NCBI GenBank assembly: GCA_963576735.1
Contig: OY755184.1
Span: 5,146,001 to 5,210,000 of the forward strand
Source: Bedellia somnulentella
Taxonomy: Eukaryota > Arthropoda > Insecta > Lepidoptera > Bedelliidae
Length of the DNA stretch: 64,000 bases
Direction of reading: 5' to 3'
In this document: positions 52,861-61,098 of the stretch, piece after piece
How positions within the stretch are numbered: position 1 is the stretch's first letter
How the letters are laid out: each line of letters starts with the position of its first letter
Notes under the pieces: model-generated
The model's input: the letters and a program-made list of their open reading frames with translations, nothing else
What the model was told of the DNA's origin: nothing
The model's database searches: none
Program-made: the position numbers and the translations under genes

Positions 52861-52985
52861 AAAAAAAAAAAAAAAAAAAAACTTCTTTATTTACTAAAAA
52901 TACAAATTTACAATTTAAGTTTACATTTGCCCTCGCACTAGGCTAAGCCTGTATCGCGAGGACCAATTTTACTTAACACATCGTG
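52861..52985 (-). repeat. LINE 3' end with terminal T run
   Basis: On the minus strand CTCGCGATACAGGCTTAGCC, then AGTGCGAGGGCAAATG, AATAAAGAAG and a run of about 20 T. Same oddity as the LINE at 14.8 kb. Confidence 0.6.
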
Positions 52986-53850
52986 CCTTGGTTTTGATTT
53001 ATTAAAAGACTTTTATGAATTCGTACATTTTGCATGCCCAGCAATAACGGGGGCTTATACTCAATACGTATAGATAAATTTGGAGCATCTTTTTGTAATA
53101 TTGAAATAAATGCATTAACTGCATTTTGAATTTTTATATTTATTGGAGCGAAGCTCCATTTACCCCCGACTTTTGCATTTCGTTGTGATCGTACTCCTCC
53201 CAAACGGCTCAACTCAGAACCCTGAAATTTTTCACGGTGGTCAAGGACCATGTCTAGATGGTTTATGTCAATTTTAATAAAAATCGGATGTACCACGGAG
53301 GAATAATCACCATTAAAAAATTACAATGTCAGTCTATGGAAAAATTACGTAAACAATGCCAGCGCGCGAAAATATAATTTGTATAAACGCATATGTATAT
53401 GTTTTTTTCAACAATAAAAATTGTTAACAATTTAAGTTTTCCAAAATCAGGACTCTAACTCCTTTGCAGTTTTGTGTAGAATCAATCACGCGTTTAGGTA
53501 AACCAACAGGTATATTCAAAGAATCATAACAAATTGCATAGCAACGCGTGTTGAGATATTTGTAGAATAAATCGTTCAACGATAAGTAATATCTGAGAAT
53601 CAGGCAATTGCTCTCTTCGGTCCTTTTATTGGCATCCGACGGTCCCATGCCAACCTAGTATTGTTTTTCAAGATTGAATGTATCCTGACGAAAATGACAC
53701 TTGAATAGTACCTTAGATAAAAACAATAAGAAGAAGATGCGGCAACCTCTGCCCGCGCGTGGTCCTACTAAACTGAGTACAATGTACTTGGTTTGCTTTA
53801 GTCGAGTTTAGTCCGCTACGATACTTCAAGTCGACGAGCTGACATAATCT
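52986..53850. other. Unassigned stretch with two minus-strand open frames
   Basis: Frames at 52973-53296 (107 codons) and 53424-53648 (74 codons, ending PKRVIDSTQNCKGVRVLILE) look somewhat protein-like but match no family I know. The sequence may be an old transposon. Confidence 0.35.
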
Positions 53851-54057
53851 TTGACATCGAAATTAGGTAAAATTTTCATACAATTCGCGCTTAAAATGCC
53901 TGGCTGTGCCTTTATTCAGTGCACACAAATCATTCAAGGCGTAAAAACAAATCACAGGGAATCACGTTTCATGCGTAAATACACCAAAAATATATTTACA
54001 AGCAAAATATTATTAATTTCGGCCATTTTATCCTTGAAATCTGACATGTTGAAGTGA
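53851..54057 (+). pseudogene. Weak THAP-like N-terminus
   Basis: ATG at 53897 begins MPGCAFIQCTQIIQGVKTNH. The MP-C-x4-C start is how THAP zinc domains begin, but the following F-FP signature and the C-terminal Cys/His are not seen. It reads on to a stop at 54055-54057 with little complexity. Could be a first exon, a decayed THAP gene or chance. Confidence 0.2.
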
Positions 54058-54480
54058 CAGAGACAGACTATACGAGCCCATCGCTCTATCTTTATCTTTG
54101 CGTCATGTCGTGTGTGTTCGTATCAGTTCGTATGGATGTAGTGCGGTGTTGTGATAAACCGATAAGGCCCATATTTAGTTGACAATTTGTACGCTCACGC
54201 CGCATCTTTTTCTTTTATTTTTATCTAAGAATAGTACCTATTTTTGAGCTCCTTCTAACGGTAATAGCATCTAGTTGCCAATGATATTACTGTTCCTTGA
54301 AATGTTCCGGCCATATAACCAATTTCCAATAAACGTAAGTTATATTACAGTGTCGAAAAAATCTAAATTGTTATTAACTTTCGAACTAAATGGGGCAATT
54401 GGTACAAATGTCATTTGACTAAAACACTTTGATAAAAGAAATAAATTATGTTTTTTTTAAAAACAGGTACACATTAAACA
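54058..54480. other. Unassigned AT-rich stretch
   Basis: Nothing recognised. Confidence 0.4.
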
Positions 54481-54674
54481 AAAGGAATTAGAAATTCCTC
54501 AGCCACTTTTAGAAAGTTGAGTGGGGAAAAGTTGGTAAAATAAAGGTTGTTGGTGATGGGTCTCCAACCGCATCGCCCAAAAATCCCTTAAAAGCCCCAA
54601 TACCGTTAGTCGCCTCTTAGGTACACCAACCGGAAGAAATGGGGTAGTGCTATTCTAAGCCGACACTACACAGC
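54481..54674 (-). repeat. SINE family A, tail missing
   Basis: Minus-strand copy from GCTGTGTAGTGTCGGCTTAG, ending abruptly at AATTCCTTTTGT without the usual tail. Confidence 0.85.
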
Positions 54675-55737
54675 AAGTTCTTCTGAATCAGTCCTATTCA
54701 TTTTTATAATTGTAAAGTTTGTAGATCCAGGTCTAAAAGTATGTTTAACTACCTAAAGTCATATCATATACATATGTCCTAGATATTTGCAGAAAAACAT
54801 ATCTTGTTTCGGTAACTATGTTTAAATATACGTGTGGAAGTGGCCTTGGTATTACTATTTTTGTTTGTAATTACTTAGTATATTTTTATTTAATAAAAAT
54901 TCCTGAGTGTCCTTGACAAATAAAAACTGACCAAATTATTGCTTCTTTAAAAATCTATACATATGATAAATCTGTAGAAAATTCATTTTTGTACATTGAA
55001 AAAATAGAAAAAAAAAATAGCTAGCGTGTGAATAGATAAGTAACAGAACCCATTTCCATTATTTTTTAAATTTTTGTCTGTTTGTCTGTTTATATGTTTG
55101 TTTGTGCGCACACCACGTAAAATCTACGAACTCAATGCTGAAAATGTTTATATACAAAAATTATACGTAACTTGAGGTATAACTTAGTTTTTGTTTCATC
55201 GAAATCTGTTCACTCTATCAAAAGATATGATTAATTTTGTGAGTTCAAGAAGAAAAATATAACGTTACGCAATTCAGTATAGTACTTGCAACGACATCTT
55301 AAGTCTAAATATAGAACTAATGTTGATAGTTAGAATCCAAAGTCCGATAGATGGCGTTGTGCAAAAATAAAATAAAGAACCAAAATCAAATAAAGCAAAA
55401 ATAAATTTTGCATTTTTTTAGCCCCTTTAACCCCTTATTTTAAAGTCGGTTAAAGTAATAGAAGCTACAGGAAAAAAGCAAGACGAAATTAATACAAGCT
55501 GCCAATGTCAAGTGAATTCGCCGACTATGAAAATAACTAAAATGCTTTTAAATATCATCTTTACTTAGTTTATTAAATTAGGCTTATTAATATTAATATA
55601 TTATGTAAATAGTCTGCCTATTAATAAATCCAATTTGGTGAGCAGAATTTTGAAATTCTTAGCCATTCTTCAAATGCACGTCACTTCACAACCAGTTTTC
55701 GTGAACGTTTATAGTAAAAAACTGAATTTTGGTCTAC
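54675..55737. other. Unassigned AT-rich stretch with TCTGTTTG repeats
   Basis: TTGTCTGTTTGTCTGTTTAT near 55072 and the words after it resemble a common lepidopteran repeat. No gene seen. Confidence 0.35.
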
Positions 55738-55748
55738 ATTAAACACCA

Positions 55749-55997
55749 AACCTCTCTGGCTTCGTTTACATCCATCAATCTTTTCATACATGCTCTTTTA
55801 TTCTTCATACTGCGGACACCTGCCTTTTTGAGCACGTTTTCTATTTGATCCAAATGTGTCCTCCGAGGTCGTCCTCTACTAACATTACCTTCCACATTGG
55901 CGATAAAAAAAGTGTAAAGTACAAAGTGGCGATCGATAGTCTCTGCCTACCCCAATGGGAACTAACGGCGTGAGAATATGTATGTATGTATGTTTGT
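55749..55997. repeat. LINE family E copy with 5' inversion (twin priming)
   Basis: The first part (55749-55912) is the coding 3' block on the minus strand; the second (55917-55997) is the terminal ~80 bp on the plus strand with the tail. One 11-bp duplication ATTAAACACCA (55738-55748, 55998-56008) brackets both, so they entered as one insertion. Confidence 0.85.
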
Positions 55998-56105
55998 ATT
56001 AAACACCAGAAACATAAGACATCTTTTAAGTTCTACTTTTTTAAACACTAAAATGATGTAGTGATCTTAGTGACTAACCTTAATTTAGTTATATTTGCAT
56101 ATTAT

Positions 56106-56350
56106 ACATACATATACTCACGACTATAAATCCCTAAAAGGGGTAGCCAGAGCTAAGGAATTAGAAATTCCTCAGCCACTTTTGGAAAATTGAGTGGGGA
56201 AAAGATGGTCAAATAAAGGTTGTTGGTGATGGGTCTCCAACCGCATCGCCCAAAAATCCCTTAAAAACCCCCAATACCGTTAGTCGCCTCTTACGTACAT
56301 CCACCGGAAGAAATGGGGTAGTGCTATTCTAAGCTGACACTACACAGCTA
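56106..56350 (-). repeat. SINE family A, full length
   Basis: Minus-strand copy. GCATATTAT at 56097-56105 and 56358-56366 is the likely target duplication, with a few extra bases at the 5' end. Confidence 0.9.
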
Positions 56351-57478
56351 TTACAGTGCATATTATGCCATTGATAAATCGATTTAATTCAATGTATTAT
56401 CATAGTACAACCAACAACCGTAAACCCTAATAATAGTAAAGTACCTTTTTTGAGCGGTTTTATTTAGCTTACCCCGTTTGTTTTATTCTTTCTTGAGTGA
56501 AATTTAGTAATTTAAATTTCACCCCCTTCCTGTCAACCGGTTAATATTTCTTTTCGGAAGGAAAAGACGTGATGAGCTCGAAGCAAAGAGTGATGAGCTC
56601 AAGGACCGACCACCTGCGGCTATCAATAATAACTACCTATATATTGGAGGGTTACTGATTTTTCAACATACGTCATAGAACATTTGTCAGAAAGATTGGC
56701 TATGTCAGTCACATGAGAGCACATGAACACACTCTTAATAGCCGGCTACCAGAAGTTGCTGTGGCCGAAATCGGGCGGGATTGATATATGATCTATATGC
56801 AAAATTCCGAAGTGTTAAAAACAAAAGGGCTTTATAAATATATTGATGCATTATGCAGCTCTGCTAGAATCGTACAAGGTAGCGATCCATAATCTTTGGC
56901 TAACCCTGTAACTGTATCTAAATGAACACTAATTCAAATGAGATACACACAGTTACGACCTTTTATTATTTCAACTGGATAATGGCTACTGTAATTAATA
57001 AAATATCATTATAAAATACTCATTAGTTCCTACATCACAATAAGTGTCCGCATTAGATTTCATTGGTTCTTTATTTTATTTCAAAAAGGTGCTATACTCT
57101 TAACTAAACGACGTCTTTTGTTCTCGACAATCACGCGAACGAAGTCGCGGGCACAGCTAGTAGATACAAAAATATTCGAATAGCAACGAAATAGTCCATG
57201 TTTACTGTTACATAATATAAATGGGTAGACAACTACTTGATTTGGACGAGGTTGTTCGACTTGTATTGATTTTATTTATGGTCCTTACAACATGCACGTT
57301 GAAACAGGGTCGTGGCATGCCCATCCACAGAACAGATTGTTACAAATGTACCAACAATGTCTGTATGACATGAATTTCGAAATGATGCAGTCGCACGCCT
57401 ATATTATCTTCAGAAATAGTGAAGTTACTAACTTAGTCCATATGGCAAGATAACTAACAGTATATTTTTAAATTATAT
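56351..57478. other. Mostly unassigned; decayed E copy and a common repeat word
   Basis: At 56790-56910 a decayed family E block remains (AATTCCGAAGTGTTAAAAAC, GGTAGCGATCCATAATCTTT). At 57120-57165 the minus strand carries CTAGCTGTGCCCGCGACTTC, a widespread lepidopteran repeat word. No gene. Confidence 0.5.
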
Positions 57479-57481
57479 AAA

Positions 57482-57709
57482 TACATACTCAGGGCTATAA
57501 GTGCCTAAAAGGGTTAGCCAGAGCTTCAGAATCAAAAAATCTTCAGTCACTTTTAGAAATTAAGTGGGGAAAAGATTGTAAAAGGTTTTGGTGATGGGTC
57601 TCTAGCCGCGTCGCACAAAAATCGCTTAAAAAGCTCCGATATAGTCGCCTCTTACGATCACCCATGGAAAGAAATGGGGTAGTAGTATTCTAAGCCGACA
57701 CACCACAGC
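57482..57709 (-). repeat. SINE family A
   Basis: Minus-strand copy, diverged, with GGTTAGCCAGAGCTTCAGAA. Confidence 0.8.
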
Positions 57710-58124
57710 AAAATTTTTAAATTATTTCTTACATAATAGTCCACATACATCCTTATCATGTATAACCTTTTGAGCATGTGCATAAAGTGTTATTGCAGTA
57801 TTAAATTCCCGCTGTTTTCTGCGGTTTTGCCTCTCTGAATTCCATGTTTAATAAGAAAGACTAGAGCTTAATTATACTTAGATGCTCTTTAAATTTTCAA
57901 AGGAAAAACAAATGGTTGGTTCTGGGAAAATCTTGGAATATAACAAAATTTTTATGCTTAGGTTTAATTAACATTCATTATGCAAAAGATTGTGTATTTC
58001 TAATGACCTATTAAAAGAATATCTTCCTTCCTATATTTATAAATATTTAGAAAGGACTTCCTTCCTATGTCTATAAATATTTAGTTTTTTTTTTTTCATG
58101 TAAATTGCCTCGTTACCCATTTAA

Positions 58125-58360
58125 ATACATTCATACATACACACGCTTACGGCCACAAATCCAAAAAAGCCAGAGATTCAGAGCTACAAAACTTTTCAGC
58201 CACATTTGGAAGTTGATATGGGACAAGATGGTAAAAATAAGGTATCGTTGGTGATGGATCTCAACCGCATCGTCCAAAAACCATTTAAAAAAGCCCCATT
58301 CCGTTAGTCGCCTCTTACGACACTTGTGGACAGATAGGGGTAGTGACGGCACTACACAGC
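58125..58360 (-). repeat. SINE family A
   Basis: Minus-strand copy with a shortened 5' end (GCTGTGTAGTGCCGTCACTA). Confidence 0.8.
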
Positions 58361-58388
58361 AATGTAAATAATTATATATAATAATTGG

Positions 58389-58521
58389 GATTGATCAACG
58401 AATATATTGTACTTTTACTGAGAACAAAGTCAGTCCGTGACCACGGCACCAGTAGGTGTGCCGAAACATCGGGCAAATATTTCACAAAAGTGATTCCAAA
58501 ATATTTTCGTTGATCAATATC
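58389..58521. repeat. Inverted-repeat element, ~20-bp arms
   Basis: GATTGATCAACGAATATATT and AATATTTTCGTTGATCAATA are inverted. The inside has GACCACGGCACC and GCCGAAACATCGGGC. Confidence 0.5.
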
Positions 58522-58529
58522 GATTATTT

Positions 58530-59545
58530 GATATAACGTCTACAAACCGCGAGTGTTTAAAAGGTTTACAATGTAAATAACTTGGAATAATATGATGATT
58601 ATAATTTCAAAAGGAAAGAAAATGTCAAAGATTAAATGATGAAAAAACTGCGAAAACTGGAGAAGCCGTAAAGTAATCTATTTTATTTTAACTAATGTAA
58701 AGTGGATCCACATTGCGGCTTCCCGGTCCTTATGTCTTGTTTTAATCAAAAGTAGATAGAACAACGTTTAATTAAAGTGACGGCAAATTTTCGCGGCTAA
58801 TACAGGTATCGCTCCTCTCCCTTTGTCATGAGTCCAACTTTTTCATTTAATTTGCTATCCCACAATTGGTAAATATTTAACAAAGCTCAATGTAAAATAC
58901 TGATGTTTGCATTTGTAATTGTGTGAATGCATAAACAATCCTCTTTGTAGTTTATAAATTTGGTAATCTTGTTGTCGAAGAAGTTGAAACCAATTCCTTA
59001 CAAATTTAATAATTCATAAGTAGGAAAGCCCATCAATATAAAACAGATCTTTGGATAACAACCAACGGGAAATATAAATACTATCTCGCAGCTCAAAAAG
59101 ATGATTTTGTAATATGCTTCATATTGATTAGTATCATGTCATATTTTTATTATATTATCTCTGACGAGTCGGAAAATGTGACTAAACAAATAAATCTTGG
59201 TATATCATAATCATAAGTCACTAGTGGACAACCCCACTACAAATTAGTAGCTTTTTTTTGAGATGGTTTAAATTGTTTCGGAAATTATTCATTATACACA
59301 AAAAAACACAGAAACAAAAAAATATCTCTTTCCTTTGAAATAAGTGTTGGCAAGTGCTAATATTTGTAAGCATTAATCAATCAAGGAAAGATATTTTTTT
59401 CTACACCAGCCCGGCTAGTACGAGCGGTGTTTAAATTAGTTACTTCCCCTTAATTGATTAGTGAGGTTTTCATGAACGAAACATATGAATGTGTTAACAT
59501 TGACTGAGAAAATGGCTAAAAGTGCTAAGGCATGTTTTTATTACC
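58530..59545. other. Unassigned AT-rich stretch with a small hairpin
   Basis: AAAAAAATATCTCTTTCC at 59315 and its complement at 59383-59400 form a hairpin. Otherwise nothing recognised. Confidence 0.4.
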
Positions 59546-59547
59546 GT

Positions 59548-59630
59548 CATACATACATATACTCACGCCATTATTTCCATTTTGGGTAGACACTGGCTAT
59601 CGATCGCCACTTTACACGATCGTATACCGA
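59548..59630 (-). repeat. LINE family E terminal fragment
   Basis: CATACATACATATACTCACG then CCATTATTTCC and CTATCGATCGCCACTTTACA. Confidence 0.7.
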
Positions 59631-59731
59631 TACAACGAGATATATCGATACAATTAGTTTCCATCCTTCACTCAATTTCATATATGGTTTTATAATCGCA
59701 AGCCAATAGTCTAATATTGTAGTAAGTTATT

Positions 59732-59963
59732 GCTGTGTCGTGTCAGCTTAGAATAGCACTACCCAATTTCTTCCTTAGGGTAATCGTAAGAGGCGACTTA
59801 GGGTATCGGAGCTTTAAGTGTTTTTTTAGCGATACATAAATATCACAATCTTTTCCCCTTAACTTAACTTACTTAACATCCAAAAATGGCTAATGAATTT
59901 TCTGATTTTAAAGCTCTTTTTACCCCTTTTGGGGATTTATAGCCGTGAGTATATGTATGTATG
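59732..59963 (+). repeat. SINE family A
   Basis: GCTGTGTCGTGTCAGCTTAG to GCCGTGAGTATATGTATGTA, with internal loss of the GGTTGGAGACC block. Confidence 0.85.
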
Positions 59964-60330
59964 TTGTTGCATAACTCAACTAGATCTTAGATTTATAAAA
60001 AGGCATGTTACTATTCCACCAATTAGCAATACGAAGCATGTATTAAGTTAAACCTTAAGTTTGCTAAGTTACTACAAAAAGAATGGTAAATAGTTTCGGC
60101 AAAACGTGGAGCAAATAATAAAAGGTATTTATTAGTATGACACATTGTTAACAATTGAATGAGTTCGAATACAAACTTTGTTAACCTGTGCTGCAGATTT
60201 AAACACTTTCCTAATACGGTGTGCATTCTTTGTATTTCTTCAACCCTTTTATTCGATAGCAAACACAATTATTAAAGTTAAAACAACTATTGATTTTCAG
60301 ACATTTTAATCGCGTGTTATTACATTGTTT

Positions 60331-60420
60331 TTAAGCCCCGACGTTTCGAAAACTTTTCAGTTCATCATGGTCACGGGAAGACTATGATAACTGAAAAGTT
60401 TTCGAAACGTCGGGCTTTAA
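60331..60420. repeat. Near-perfect palindrome, ~40-bp arms
   Basis: TTAAGCCCCGACGTTTCGAA at the left and TTCGAAACGTCGGGCTTTAA at the right, arms 60331-60370 and 60381-60420 with a 10-nt loop (TCACGGGAAG). Confidence 0.85.
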
Positions 60421-60435
60421 TAAAAAAAATTAAGT

Positions 60436-60596
60436 AAAAAAACATTTTAAGAAAAAGCTTTTATTTAAACGCTCTAAAAAGAAGAAAATAAAATATTCCT
60501 TTTGGATTATACTAACAACTCCTCATTATACACAATTTATATATAATAATAAAAGCTTGTCGCGAGGTTTACATACCTATCAACATTCCTTTATAT
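60436..60596. mobile_element. One arm of the 36-kb foldback family, cut by LTR element
   Basis: ATTTTAAGAAAAAGCTTTTA through TAAAAGCTTGTCG and ACATACCTATCAACATTC matches 36594-36870. It breaks off after TTTATAT exactly where the LTR begins. Confidence 0.8.
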
Positions 60597-61082
60597 TGTT
60601 ACGTACCGGGTTCTTAATTTGATAAATACCAGTCACACTTTCGTGCAATAAGGTGTAATTATATTTATTGACCAATAACGCACTTTAAACAACACAACAA
60701 ACACTATCGATAATTAACTATCGATACTCGCACTAATTAACAACACTAATTTACTCCGTTATAGTAACACTGTCCACACCGTTAAGCTTATTTCCGTAAT
60801 CCGTATATCACTGCACTGTCGTATTTAATTTCTTCGCTCTAGTATTTCGCTTGTTCTCGCTTTAGTTCTTCGCACTCGAATCACTCCGTAGCACGCGTCG
60901 CTCTTTATATATGCCAAATCTCAAATACGCGAATATTACAGAAAGTTCTAGTACCACATTCTCGAAAAGTCGATATTCGAGAAACATCTAGTAATTCCTT
61001 TACTTATTGGAATACTAGTAACGCCATCTGTTATCTAGTAGTGGCAAATCCTATCTCCTACTTGCGAACAGATGTCGTAACA
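60597..61082 (-). repeat. 3' LTR, 486 bp
   Basis: Ends form the inverted repeat TGTTACG...CGTAACA. On the minus strand a TATA box (CATATATAAAG, 60903-60913) lies ~170 nt into the LTR and an AATAAA (60664-60669) ~415 nt in, giving a plausible U3-R-U5 order. Confidence 0.9.
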
Positions 61083-61096
61083 TTACCCCCTCCTTA
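61083..61096 (-). promoter_or_regulatory. Polypurine tract
   Basis: Minus strand AAGGAGGGGGTAA directly abuts the LTR start TGTTACG. Expected primer for plus-strand DNA synthesis. Confidence 0.8.
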
Positions 61097-61098
61097 CA

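Noticed and set aside
52973..53296. 107-codon minus-strand frame as a gene
   Set aside because: It overlaps a LINE 3' end and lacks any domain or splice evidence; kept only as an unassigned stretch.
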